Shown: positions 35,475 to 43,886 of the stretch, in pieces
How the letters are laid out: each line of letters opens with the position of its first letter
Numbering within the stretch: the stretch's first letter is position 1
From: Metabacillus sp. B2-18
Lineage (GTDB): Bacteria > Bacillota > Bacilli > Bacillales > Bacillaceae
Direction: 5' to 3'
Length of the DNA: 64,000 nucleotides
Assembly (NCBI RefSeq): GCF_021117275.1
Contig: NZ_CP088245.1
Location: 2,703,501 to 2,767,500, forward strand
The notes under the pieces: generated by a model
Databases searched by the model: none
Told to the model about the DNA's origin: nothing
The model's input: only the letters and a program-made list of their open reading frames with translations
Position numbers and translations under genes: made by a program

Positions 35475-37427
35475 TTATGGAAACGGGTGTGGAAGTGGAT
35501 TAAGCTTTTCACGTGTCAGAGGTTCTGTTGTATACCCCAGTTCCATAGGGACACGTAATATTCTCTCTAACCCTGATATGCGCTTTAAATGATGTCCAAA
35601 TGTCATCGGAAGCATTCCAGGAATCAACACTTTTACACAATGTAAACCGTTTCGCTTAATTTCCGGTGTTGTTTGATCGATTACAATAACGTCCATGTTT
35701 GCGCTTTTTATCGCTTGAAGAATATCTTGAAGATCATCGGTAAGGTCAGCATGGCTTGACCTCCACTTGAATTCCTCGTTAAACGTATTAGCTGGTTGGT
35801 TATTGTTAAGTAAAAAATGTAGGCGCTCTTCTGCTTCTGCTAAACCATATAACATGCCATGGTCATCCATCTGTTGAACTAAAGAAGAATCGTGTAACAT
35901 ACGCATATATCCCTCTTTGTTTGCCTCGAATTTCTCATCAAGGGTCAACATCATGCCAGCCAACTCATGAACAGCAGTTTTCACAGCCCGCACCGGATCT
36001 AAATGAGCCCCTGCTGCACAGATAAGATTCAATCCTTTTTGCTTTCTGCTTTTTGCCAGTGCGACAATGCTTGGGATTCCGTGTTCCATTGTTGAGTTAT
36101 ATAAATACAAATCATATCCACCAACTGCTCTCATTCTGTCAATCATCAACACTAGTTCTTCATCTTCAGTAGAGTAAGGATCTAGACGAGTCAAAGACAA
36201 TTGTGCATACCAGGTCATAAGAAACGAATCGCGCTCGACCACTTCCATAATGCCGTAAAAAATAGCCTCTTCTAAACTACCTCCTAATGCACATCCGTTG
36301 GAGGTTTCATAGACAAATCCTCGTGAACCACACCCCAAACTATAATAGGCAAGTAACTCTGGAACTAGAATCGGTCGCTCTTGTAAAAATGAATAGCCCC
36401 ATACCCATTTCATTGGACTTTCAGGATCAAATTTTTCAAAGGGAAAGCCCGAACGTTGATACTGATCTTTTTCATGTTCACCCACCAATTGAGGGTTTAA
36501 GGCTTGCTCTTTCAAATTTTCATAGCTATCAAATACTACTGTTCGTTTGCCACGGGGCTCAAGCCCACAGTATCGTTCCAATCCTTCTAAGATCGCAGTT
36601 AATTCACTTGCTGCGTATGAATTTGTACGACCGGCTGTTCCCTCATCTCCCTCAAACAAAGGTAAATTTACACTTACGTCGGCAAATGGAGGAATAAGAT
36701 TATACATTTTATCATTAAGAAGTCCTGTTCGAGAATCAAGATAGTCTTTGTCTAACACGCTTTTCAGATCATCTAATGAACGAGTTCGGTAACTTTCCAT
36801 ACTTACTTTCGGACTTTTCTGAAGAGAAATTCGGGCTAAACCCGGTGAATCGTCAGGTATGGAACTACATACCGTACATTGAGGAACAGGCAAGAAGGAA
36901 TGCCATGAACTCTTCAATGTTTTGAGGTTGACTATACCAAGCCTCTTCTCTGAATAAAGCTGTTTCTCTTTTATGAACCTTTGAATCTCGGATTTAAGGA
37001 GATGAATCATCTGTATGAACCCTGTCCGTGAAGTCCAGGATGAGTTTTGTGTTTTGCCAGAACTCTCTAATTCTTTTTGCATGCGCCACATCTCTTGACG
37101 ATGATTTCCTGTTAAAACACGTCGTAGATCTGCGCACTCTGAGCAACCAGGAATTCCAGGTTGAACCAAAGGTCCTATAATGCCTTCACCAAATGATACA
37201 AAGCCTCGAAGCCACGGGGTATTGCTTGCTCGAAAAACGTCTTCTGCGTTTTGATGAATAGATGGGTTCCATTCATCTTGTAAGACCAGAGCCAAATCAA
37301 TTGATTCTGGTACAACTGTATCAACTTGAGTTTGACGAATTATCAGATATTCTGAAGAAAGTTCTGTACAAAAAATGTCAGCTAACAAGCCCTCTCCAAC
37401 AACTAACAAATCAGCACACACCTTCAT
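35475..37427 (-). CDS. YcaO cyclodehydratase (SagD type) of the azole-peptide cluster
   Basis: 650 residues. The N-terminal part has a zinc site, Cys95/Cys98 ('GCSECAD') and Cys184/Cys187 ('QCTVCSS'), typical of the TOMM docking region. The YcaO core follows: 'SELTAILEGLERYCG' (Glu275, Glu281, Glu284), 'EEAIFYGIMEVVERDSF', and the proline-rich end 'NPLPHPFP' needed for ATP-dependent activity. It uses ATP to activate amide bonds of Cys/Ser and close them to azolines. Start ATG overlaps the stop of the maturation gene (ATGA). Confidence 0.94.
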   Translation of the reverse strand: MKVCADLLVVGEGLLADIFCTELSSEYLIIRQTQVDTVVPESIDLALVLQDEWNPSIHQNAEDVFRASNTPWLRGFVSFGEGIIGPLVQPGIPGCSECADLRRVLTGNHRQEMWRMQKELESSGKTQNSSWTSRTGFIQMIHLLKSEIQRFIKEKQLYSEKRLGIVNLKTLKSSWHSFLPVPQCTVCSSIPDDSPGLARISLQKSPKVSMESYRTRSLDDLKSVLDKDYLDSRTGLLNDKMYNLIPPFADVSVNLPLFEGDEGTAGRTNSYAASELTAILEGLERYCGLEPRGKRTVVFDSYENLKEQALNPQLVGEHEKDQYQRSGFPFEKFDPESPMKWVWGYSFLQERPILVPELLAYYSLGCGSRGFVYETSNGCALGGSLEEAIFYGIMEVVERDSFLMTWYAQLSLTRLDPYSTEDEELVLMIDRMRAVGGYDLYLYNSTMEHGIPSIVALAKSRKQKGLNLICAAGAHLDPVRAVKTAVHELAGMMLTLDEKFEANKEGYMRMLHDSSLVQQMDDHGMLYGLAEAEERLHFLLNNNQPANTFNEEFKWRSSHADLTDDLQDILQAIKSANMDVIVIDQTTPEIKRNGLHCVKVLIPGMLPMTFGHHLKRISGLERILRVPMELGYTTEPLTREKLNPLPHPFP

Positions 37428-39322
37428 CCCTCCTCTCGAACGACAACTCCAAATAACCCCGCTAAGCCTTCTTTTAAAATTGGTTCTGCTTCAAGTTCAT
37501 AGATGGTAAGTTGCTTTTTGTTCTGATTCAATCGTTCCTTAGCCGATTGCAATAGCTCAGAATGTTTTTGATTATCAAAATCAGGGATATTTATCTGTTG
37601 AGGTGTTTTTTCATCAAATAATACCGATGATGCGACTAAGCCTTTTGATGTTAAAGGATCTTCTTGATTTTGCAGGTTAAAAAGAGCCTGTTGCAATGCT
37701 TTTCTTAACGCCAAGGTTATATTGAGATCTACACTTCCATACCATCCATTTTTCGTCCCAATCCATACAATAGGGAATCCAGTTACTTCCTCTCCTACTC
37801 CAATAATGGGTTCACCCTGTATTGTTGATAATGATTGTAAATAATACCTACACCTTTCATCTTCAACTTTCTTTAACTTGACTCGAGATAGAGAAATCAT
37901 ATCGTTTGAGTGATTTCTCTTCATCTTCTGTACTAAATAACTTTGTAACCCGCGACATACACTTTCTGTATATGTTTCACCTGCTCCTACAGAAACTTCT
38001 TTTGGCAGATCAAGCACGGTAGATAATCGATTCCCATATGCTTCTAGACCAGCTAAACCCGCTTCCCTCCTAGCCTCCTCATGTGTTAGTCCAGAACAAA
38101 TCATACTTTTTAATACCTCAGCAGGTCCAACAGACAATGGGTCGGTGGGTAAGACTCGGCACTGAGCTAACGGAAGTTGAACCAAATCACCTTCATCCCA
38201 AACTTGAAAAATACCAGTTGATTTTGATGTTAACTTATTGAAAAAAAGTAGTAATTTACCCATTTCTTGTCTTTGCATATCTCCTTGAATTCGCGCCTCA
38301 TCATCGTCTACAAGTTTAGCACCTGTATGTCCAGTCACAAATGGATGAGGAAGAAAAGTATTCCAGTTACCTTCCATCGTTTCTAAATTCAGTAAAAAGA
38401 TTTGATTATTCTGTTCTCGTTCCGTTACACCGGTAATGTTTTTAAACAATTCAAAGACAATCAAATTAGAAAGCATAGCTCCAGCCGTGTAGGAAAAGTT
38501 TGAAATGTGATTTTCTTTGAAAAGCTGAGATCGATGTATCCTTCTCCATGCAGATTCAAAGCAATGATCTGAATTTGGTAAAACAAAAGGCCCCGCAATT
38601 CCTACCTGTTGTAAACATAAAGCCGGAATAAACACCTTGTTTTCTTCTCTACAAATGTTATGTAGGAGCTTTAGCTCTTCTACATTTCCCTCTTGTGACA
38701 CGTACAAAATATAATCAAATGGTTCCACAATTTCCTTCCAAGAACTTAGTGAAATCTCCCCCACGGCTACCTCAGAATCTGAAATTCGGGCATGTGCCAC
38801 GAGTTCCTGAAGCCGCTGAATATTCGTCTGATTTCGATCTGTGATGAGTGTTCGAAACTTGGGTAACCCGGAATCTAGTAAAGCTGAAACCAATGAAACA
38901 AACATTTCTCCCGAGCCAATTGCCAATGCTTTTGCCTGGCGATATCTCTGAAATCGGAACGCGGCAGAATCTACAAAACTGTCGATAAATTCAATTTGTG
39001 AAGCATGCTTTTTTAGAACCTGTTCAGACAATGAATACGGCTGGTCCTGACTCACATCTTTTACAAATCCATTTTGATACAATGTTTCCGCGATTTCGTA
39101 CACTCGATCTCGATACGGTCCTTGTAATCCGTTTGTTAAACTCTCTAATGTGTGTTCACCATTGAACATTGGTAATAGTTTTTCAACCCATTTATCGATC
39201 ATACTGCCTTCCATACGAAACGAACTTACATTATTCCGAAAATATACACCGCTGTTAGCTTCAGGGAGAAAAAACGTATCCCTTTTCACCTTCAACCGCA
39301 TAGAAGGGTACAAATTCGTCAT
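37424..39322 (-). CDS. ThiF-like thiazole-bacteriocin maturation protein (leader-binding partner)
   Basis: 632 residues from ATG 39322 (CTAAGGAGGAACAGT upstream; an ORF start 39 nt earlier has none). Similar in length and order to the 'putative thiazole-containing bacteriocin maturation protein' family of Bacillus: an N-terminal winged-helix-like region that would bind the leader, an E1/ThiF-like Rossmann part ('AKALAIGSGEMFVSLVSALL') and a C-terminal region related to the YcaO docking part. It presents the precursor to YcaO. First maturation gene, after the precursor gene and a terminator. Confidence 0.85.
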   Translation of the reverse strand: MTNLYPSMRLKVKRDTFFLPEANSGVYFRNNVSSFRMEGSMIDKWVEKLLPMFNGEHTLESLTNGLQGPYRDRVYEIAETLYQNGFVKDVSQDQPYSLSEQVLKKHASQIEFIDSFVDSAAFRFQRYRQAKALAIGSGEMFVSLVSALLDSGLPKFRTLITDRNQTNIQRLQELVAHARISDSEVAVGEISLSSWKEIVEPFDYILYVSQEGNVEELKLLHNICREENKVFIPALCLQQVGIAGPFVLPNSDHCFESAWRRIHRSQLFKENHISNFSYTAGAMLSNLIVFELFKNITGVTEREQNNQIFLLNLETMEGNWNTFLPHPFVTGHTGAKLVDDDEARIQGDMQRQEMGKLLLFFNKLTSKSTGIFQVWDEGDLVQLPLAQCRVLPTDPLSVGPAEVLKSMICSGLTHEEARREAGLAGLEAYGNRLSTVLDLPKEVSVGAGETYTESVCRGLQSYLVQKMKRNHSNDMISLSRVKLKKVEDERCRYYLQSLSTIQGEPIIGVGEEVTGFPIVWIGTKNGWYGSVDLNITLALRKALQQALFNLQNQEDPLTSKGLVASSVLFDEKTPQQINIPDFDNQKHSELLQSAKERLNQNKKQLTIYELEAEPILKEGLAGLFGVVVREEG

Positions 39323-39409
39323 ACTGTTCCTCCTTAGCCGTAGCTGCCAGTATCTTTCCATTTCATTACTAACATCTTATGTATCAGAAATTGTCCCATA
39401 TGTTTACTT

Positions 39410-39448
39410 TCAATGAGAAAAAGCCTCTACATCAAAATATAGAGGCTT
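39410..39448 (-). terminator. Terminator between precursor and maturation genes
   Basis: Nine-bp stem AAGCCTCTA/TAGAGGCTT followed on the minus strand by TTTTTCTC. It lies 26 nt after the precursor stop, so most transcripts should end here and only part reads into the enzymes. Confidence 0.8.
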
Positions 39449-39473
39449 ACTGTATTCCATTATGGTACTTATC

Positions 39474-39812
39474 CTATCTGCCTCCGCAGCGACCTCCGCC
39501 TCCACAACGGTTACCATCACTACAACGGCCTCCACCGCCGCAACGACCATCACTACAACGGCCACCGCCACCACAACGGCCTCCACCACCACAGCGACCT
39601 CCGCAATTATAGCAGCTGAAACAGCTATAACAACTATAACAACTGAAACAGCTATAACAGTTAAAGCAGCTATAACAGCGAAGAATACTACCGACACCAA
39701 AGTAAAACCTTTCATCATCATTATAGTATTGGTTCGGGTCATAAGGTACGGCCTGAGTAGCTTGATAGTCTCCTAGATTTAACATCTGAAGATCATGTTG
39801 AAAATCATTCAT
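39474..39812 (-). CDS. Azole-modified peptide precursor, heterocycloanthracin/sonorensin type
   Basis: 112 residues from ATG 39812, with GAGGAGGT 8 nt upstream. Leader (about 1-42) begins MNDFQHDLQMLNLGDYQ, the leader style of the heterocycloanthracin/sonorensin family. Core: block 1 has nine Cys at exactly every third residue (46-70, pattern C-[YF]-[SN]); block 2 (71-112) is Gly/Arg with Cys at 74, 80, 86, 91, 97, 103, 109 in units GGGGRC and SDGRC. Sixteen core Cys and several Ser are substrates for cyclodehydration. Antisense reading frames over the repeats are shadows. Confidence 0.93.
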   Translation of the reverse strand: MNDFQHDLQMLNLGDYQATQAVPYDPNQYYNDDERFYFGVGSILRCYSCFNCYSCFSCYSCYSCFSCYNCGGRCGGGGRCGGGGRCSDGRCGGGGRCSDGNRCGGGGRCGGR

Positions 39813-40044
39813 TCAGTAAAACCTCCTCAAAATATTTGCCTTAAAACAGTAACGAGAGACGAACTTGTAAATTCAAGCTGCGTTTCTGGTAGAAACATAC
39901 TTCTTCAACAAATTATGTAAATTGGGTGGGTGTTGCTACTGGTAAAAAAGCCTAATTTGAATTTTCAGAAAAGAAGTTGGGAAATAAATTGAATTACCAC
40001 CTTATAATAAATAGTAACAGCAAATATGAAAGGTGATTTTCTAA

Positions 40045-40217
40045 ATGAATACTTCACTTCTTGAAAAACAATTAAAGGATATGAGCAGCTTCGAAAAAAA
40101 GTATTCAGGAACACCTTTTCAAACATTGCTGCATCAGAACTAGCTCTTGATCTTGATAGAGGGACAGGTTCCTTGACACATATAAATGAGATACTGTCTG
40201 GTTCGGTTCCTAGTTGA
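40045..40217 (+). pseudogene. Short frameshifted reading frame ending in a GGGACA repeat
   Basis: ATG at 40045 with AAAGGTGATTTTCTAA upstream. It reads MNTSLLEKQLKDMSSFEKKY... to an early stop at about 40140; shifted by one base near 40080 it continues GYEQLRKKVFRNTFSNIAA, SELALDLDRGTGSLTHIN to 40217, the last part lying on a half GGGACA repeat (40160-40178). Family unknown. Confidence 0.3.
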
Positions 40218-40235
40218 GTAAAATTCACCAAAAAA

Positions 40236-40263
40236 GGGACAGTGTACCTGTCCCTCTATCCCC
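40236..40263. repeat. GGGACA palindromic repeat, copy 2
   Basis: GGGACAGTGTACCTGTCCC followed by TCTATCCCC; a half copy in the other arm form (GGGACAGGTTCCTTG) lies at 40160-40174. The end of the VOC gene overlaps this region, and its stop codon (40268-40270) lies in a repeat of its tail. Confidence 0.7.
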
Positions 40264-40267
40264 GCCT

Positions 40268-40666
40268 CTATCCCCGTAAGCCTTCTGAATTCATTAAAAC
40301 GATTCTCCAGCCATCTGGATCTTCAATTGTTACTCCATTATTCCTCCAATAAGGATTTTCTGATTCCACTTCATCGTATCCTAGGGAAGATAATCGATCT
40401 TTCACGACTCTTATTTCATCTTTTTCTGGTATGTAAAATACAAGCAGATTATCTTTGGTAGGAGCGGGACATGGACTCCCTTCCATATGCCTAGTAAACT
40501 CTAAATGATAATCTACATCAGGTAATCCGAACATTACTCCATCATACCCGTCATGATTTTCAAATGAGCCTACTCTTTTTAAACCTAAACCTTCTTCATA
40601 AAAGGTAATCACTTCCTCGAATTTATTTGTTGGCCGCGCAATCCGAAATTGGACGAATTTTTTCAT
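40268..40666 (-). CDS. VOC-family (glyoxalase/dioxygenase fold) protein, YycE-like
   Basis: 132 residues, one VOC domain pair of beta-alpha-beta3 units: 'VQFRIARPTNKFEEVITFYE', 'LGLKRVGSFENHDGYDGVMF', 'YHLEFTRHMEGSPCPAPTKD', 'NNGVTIEDPDGWRIVLMN'. Similar to B. subtilis YycE. The fold binds metals and small ligands; drug-binding, isomerase and dioxygenase roles are all known. Start ATG at 40666 with AGGAGAGAGTAAA upstream. Function unassigned. Confidence 0.88.
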   Translation of the reverse strand: MKKFVQFRIARPTNKFEEVITFYEEGLGLKRVGSFENHDGYDGVMFGLPDVDYHLEFTRHMEGSPCPAPTKDNLLVFYIPEKDEIRVVKDRLSSLGYDEVESENPYWRNNGVTIEDPDGWRIVLMNSEGLRG

Positions 40667-41001
40667 TTTACTCTCTCCTCATCTATTTCTATATCATAAT
40701 GGTAACCCTCAACAATAAGTATCTTCACGACCAAATGCAGGAATTTCCCCTACACCTTTAGTCGGAGATATAAAAGAACATATTGAATTAAGTATTTAAA
40801 GCGTGTAAAAATCAAATATCTTCAATCTACATTTTTATCTCTTTATTCAAGATTGGCACTTTATCCCTAAATCGGGACAGTGTGCCTGTCCCCTCGTCCC
40901 AACTCAAGTGACTTTTGTCACATCTTTATTCCTGAACTACGAGCTATAATCAGTTTATCATTCTTATTAACTATATATTTTACATCAGAGGAGCTATATA
41001 A
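40667..41001. other. Intergenic region with a GGGACA repeat
   Basis: No gene. It holds promoter space for the divergent VOC and membrane genes and GGGACA palindrome copy 3 at 40874-40901. Confidence 0.4.
40874..40901. repeat. GGGACA palindromic repeat, copy 3
   Basis: GGGACAGTGTGCCTGTCCC followed by CTCGTCCCA; same arm form as copies 1 and 2. Unlike most copies it is not at a gene end but in a divergent intergenic region. Confidence 0.75.
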
Positions 41002-42000
41002 ATGAAAAAGTCATTTCTATCTATTTTATTCTTAATCATTATATTCTTAACACCTAGTTTTGCAGGAGCACATGTGAAGTGGTTTACAAAGTTAGAGCCT
41101 GAGAAAATTTCAATTGAACAGATCTTATCACCTTTATTTATAGGTGTTGCTTTACTTAGTGCGATAATTTTAGCATTACTACCACAAATAATGGATAAAT
41201 TACTAAACATTCCTTTTGCAAAAAAGGTAGACACAAAACTTTCTGATTGGCGAAAATACTCAAGGTATATTTTAAAATACGGTACAGCTCTATGTTTAAC
41301 GATCCAAGTAGTAAGTGGGACGATGTTTGCACCAGAGTTTCATATTGAGCATACGTGGCAAATGATCTTCATGTGGATTACGATTGGAGCTTTAGTCATA
41401 CCTTCCCATTACGCTACAAAACTTGGAGCCACAATGATGTTTGTTTTATTTTCTTATATATGGATCAATACAGGTTGGTTTCATATGCTAGATTATGGAT
41501 TTTATATTGCAATTATTGGGGTACTTTTAATTGGTCATACAAAATTTGAAAACTGGGGATTTCCTTTTTTATATTTAGGAACTGGTTTAAGCTTATGTTG
41601 GGTTGCGGTAGAAAAATGGGTTTATCCAACAATGACTTTGGACATTATTCATCACCATGGAGTGCCTACATTTGGCTTTGATCCTGTTTCATTCACAGTG
41701 TTGGCTGCATTTATCGAGTTTTTAATAGGATATTTATTAGTAATCGGAATTTTAAATCGATTATTAGGTTTGGTTGTGACAATTGTGTTTGTTCTCACAA
41801 CTATGTTATTTGGGGTAACCGAAGTAATTGGACATGCGATGATTCACGTAATTCTTGTCATCTTTATTATCGAAGGCGTATCCTTCTACCAACCTCCAAT
41901 TAAAATTCATAAAACAAGCTGGGATCAAATAATTTTTGTTTTCCTAAATTTTATCTTTGTTCTATCAACTTTCTTATTAATTTACTATCGATTTGCATAA
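41002..42000 (+). CDS. Polytopic membrane protein, DoxX-like
   Basis: 332 residues. A signal-like first helix ending 'TPSFAGAHVKWFTKLEPE', then about eight membrane helices. The 'AHVKWF' motif after the first helix and the repeated short helices are seen in a family of DoxX-like membrane proteins of Bacilli and Bacteroidetes. Conserved His (e.g. 'EFHIEHTW', 'IIHHHGVPTF') may bind metal or heme. Function unknown. Start ATG 41002 with GAGGAGCTATATAA upstream. Confidence 0.65.
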   Translation: MKKSFLSILFLIIIFLTPSFAGAHVKWFTKLEPEKISIEQILSPLFIGVALLSAIILALLPQIMDKLLNIPFAKKVDTKLSDWRKYSRYILKYGTALCLTIQVVSGTMFAPEFHIEHTWQMIFMWITIGALVIPSHYATKLGATMMFVLFSYIWINTGWFHMLDYGFYIAIIGVLLIGHTKFENWGFPFLYLGTGLSLCWVAVEKWVYPTMTLDIIHHHGVPTFGFDPVSFTVLAAFIEFLIGYLLVIGILNRLLGLVVTIVFVLTTMLFGVTEVIGHAMIHVILVIFIIEGVSFYQPPIKIHKTSWDQIIFVFLNFIFVLSTFLLIYYRFA

Positions 42001-42003
42001 GAT

Positions 42004-42071
42004 GGGACGAGGGGTCAGGTTCATTGTCCCATGTTTACACACCGGGACAGTGAACCTGTCCCGGTGTCCCA
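42004..42071. repeat. GGGACA palindromic repeat, copy 4 (complete pair)
   Basis: Both arms are present: 42004-42031 (GGGACGAGGGGTCAGGTTCA then TTGTCCCA) and 42043-42071 (GGGACAGTGAACCTGTCCC then GGTGTCCCA), 11 nt apart, and they pair into one long hairpin. It fills the space between two convergent stop codons (42000 and 42072) with 3 nt and 0 nt to spare. Confidence 0.85.
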
Positions 42072-42203
42072 TTATTTTTTGCGAACATTATCATTTGGCG
42101 AGTCACCAGTTCCATTTTTAGCGTCGCTGTTAGGAGTACCAAAGATTTGATTATCTGCTGTTACTTTTGCTCCCACTTGGAACTTTTCTTTTGTTTTTTT
42201 CAT
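42072..42203 (-). CDS. 43-aa protein, function unknown
   Basis: ATG at 42203 with AAGGAGGAGGTGAAAAAGC upstream; stop TAA at 42072 touches a GGGACA palindrome. Basic, Asn/Gly/Asp-rich peptide (KFQVGAKVTADNQIF, GTPNSDAKNGTGDSPNDN), no cysteine or membrane segment. Its start overlaps the stop of the membrane-protein gene by 4 nt (ATGA), so they are translated together. Not recognised; small acid-soluble or spore proteins can look similar in composition. Confidence 0.6.
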   Translation of the reverse strand: MKKTKEKFQVGAKVTADNQIFGTPNSDAKNGTGDSPNDNVRKK

Positions 42204-42691
42204 GCTTTTTCACCTCCTCCTTCTGCTTCTCTTCCTCTTACTTTTTCTATTAAATATTGTACGCCATATAATAAATATGCTTTGTAGTGAATATATAGAA
42301 AGAATTTAGGATAGCTTAATCGATTCAAGCGGAAGATTTTTATTTTGTGAAGAAATGGAATAAAGAGATAAGCGAATAATCCGTTGAAAATAGCATTTAC
42401 TAAAACAAATTTTATAAAGTTTCCATATGTATACTTAAGGATCCACATTGAAGCTGGTATATATGGACCAACATCAAAAGGAAGTTCATCTCTTACAAAA
42501 TTTTTTGGCTTATCATAAAAGGTCCAATACTTTTTTCTACGTCCATTGATATGACTAAAAATTTCATACATACCTATTAATGCACTCGAAAGAGAATATC
42601 GCTTCAAACTTTGCTTACCTATAAATAGTACAGATAACCATGGGATGACGATTATAGATAAATTAAATAGTTTGTGTTTCTTTGAAGTCAT
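42200..42691 (-). CDS. Membrane protein, function unknown
   Basis: 163 residues with two to three hydrophobic segments (about 8-24, 88-118 and 130-142) and a charged C-terminus ending REAEGGGEKA. Motifs 'FIGKQSLKRYSLSSALIGM' and 'RRKKYWTFYDKP' recur in a Bacillus family without known role. Coupled to the 43-aa gene downstream by an ATGA overlap. Start ATG at 42691. Confidence 0.65.
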   Translation of the reverse strand: MTSKKHKLFNLSIIVIPWLSVLFIGKQSLKRYSLSSALIGMYEIFSHINGRRKKYWTFYDKPKNFVRDELPFDVGPYIPASMWILKYTYGNFIKFVLVNAIFNGLFAYLFIPFLHKIKIFRLNRLSYPKFFLYIHYKAYLLYGVQYLIEKVRGREAEGGGEKA

Positions 42692-42773
42692 ACGTATACA
42701 CCGACCTTACATTTTTCAATATTACTTAGCATATCCAAATAACATTTTGATCATGTAACTTAGTATAAACAGT

Positions 42774-42806
42774 AAAAAAGACATATCCTTGTTTGGGGGA
42801 CATGTC
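42774..42806 (-). terminator. Terminator of the yoaS-yozG-yoaT operon
   Basis: Stem GACATGTCC/GGATATGTC (one G-U) followed on the minus strand by six T. Confidence 0.75.
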
Positions 42807-42823
42807 ATATTGAACAATTCTTA

Positions 42824-43624
42824 TTAATTAAAGCTAGAAGATTGACGGGAATCATGCTTAGTCAAATTCTTCCCCTTCACCTGCTTTAACGTTGCTACGA
42901 TAAGAAAACTAACAATCACTAATAACAGCCATGAACTTACCTTTCCTAAATGAACGAGACTCCACGCTTCCGTTTGGTTTGGATATTCCCAAGCGCCAAA
43001 GAAGGTTGCGATATTTTCTGCTATCCATATAAAAAATCCAATGAGAACAAATGATAGTGCGATTGGCATGCGATAACGAGTTCCATTTATCTCATAAAAA
43101 ACCCATGATTGCCAAAAGACAATAATAACAAGTCCCGATAACCACCATCGGAGATCAATCCAAAAGTGGTGAGTGAAGAAATTCAAATAAATGGCAGCCG
43201 CAAGTGGTACAACCATCTTTAACGGTGGCCACTTCACGAGTTCAACATTAAGTCTCCTCCATGCCTGACAAAGATAACTCGCTACACTTGCGTACATGAA
43301 TCCACTATACAATGGCACTCCAAGGATTTTTGAATACCCTTCCTCAGGATAAGACCAGGAACCCATATGTACTTTAAAAAGTTCAAGTGCTAGTCCGATA
43401 AGGTGGAACACTGTAATTACCTTTAGTTCATCCTTTGTTTCCAGTCCAGAACGTACCATCCACCACTGCATCAAAAGACAAATAATAAGCAGCCAATCAT
43501 AACGTGGAATAAAAGGGAGTGGAATAACTTGTGTAATAGCCAAAGAGGCAAAAATAACGATAGGAAACAAGCAAGATAATGCCTGCTTCCAACCAAAACG
43601 AACAAGCTGTTTTAGTGCTCTCAT
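42824..43624 (-). CDS. yoaT: DUF817 membrane protein (YoaT)
   Basis: 266 residues from ATG 43624 (GGAGGCAGAAAGT upstream). Eight hydrophobic helices; DUF817 motifs 'KVHMGSWSYPEEGYSKILGV', 'PLYSGFMYASVASYLCQAW', 'NFFTHHFWIDLRWWL', 'FIWIAENIATFFGAWEYPNQ'. Function unknown. It follows the YozG-type regulator and the DUF2975 protein in the same order as yoaS-yozG-yoaT of B. subtilis. Confidence 0.88.
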   Translation of the reverse strand: MRALKQLVRFGWKQALSCLFPIVIFASLAITQVIPLPFIPRYDWLLIICLLMQWWMVRSGLETKDELKVITVFHLIGLALELFKVHMGSWSYPEEGYSKILGVPLYSGFMYASVASYLCQAWRRLNVELVKWPPLKMVVPLAAAIYLNFFTHHFWIDLRWWLSGLVIIVFWQSWVFYEINGTRYRMPIALSFVLIGFFIWIAENIATFFGAWEYPNQTEAWSLVHLGKVSSWLLLVIVSFLIVATLKQVKGKNLTKHDSRQSSSFN

Positions 43625-43657
43625 ACTTTCTGCCTCCAATATTCGTTAAGTATCTTC

Positions 43658-43876
43658 TTATTCGAGATCTTCATCACCTCTGTACTCTAAAATATCTCCA
43701 GGCTGACAATCTAATGCCTTACAAATTGCATCTAAAGTTGATAAGCGAATGGCTTTTGCCTTTCCATTTTTCAAGATCGATAGGTTCGCCATTGTAATAC
43801 CAACCCGCTCCGAAAGCTCTGTTACACTCATTTTCCTTTTAGCCAACATCACATCAACATTGATAATAATTGCCAT
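43658..43876 (-). CDS. yozG: YozG-type XRE regulator
   Basis: 72 residues from ATG 43876 (GAGGTGATAAAT upstream). Cro-like HTH: 'MLAKRKMSVTELSERVGIT', 'LSILKNGKAKAIRLSTLDAI', 'CKALDCQPGDILEY'. This short form, paired with a DUF2975 membrane protein, is widespread in Firmicutes. It lies 10 nt after yoaS. Probably regulates its own operon. Confidence 0.9.
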   Translation of the reverse strand: MAIIINVDVMLAKRKMSVTELSERVGITMANLSILKNGKAKAIRLSTLDAICKALDCQPGDILEYRGDEDLE

Positions 43877-43886
43877 ATTTATCACC

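Noticed and set aside
39480..39672. Repeated units that could be taken for a CRISPR array
   Set aside because: The repeats are short, unequal codon repeats within the precursor core; no constant repeat with unique spacers.
39379..39776. Plus-strand open frames (Pro/Gln-rich and Thr/Ala-rich) and a Val/Ala-rich minus-strand frame over the precursor gene
   Set aside because: They are other-frame readings of the repeated Cys/Gly codons of the peptide precursor; no ribosome binding sites fit and the minus-strand precursor has a strong one.
39965..40231. 88-codon minus-strand frame
   Set aside because: No ribosome binding site; opposite a plus-strand short ORF and partly made of a GGGACA repeat.
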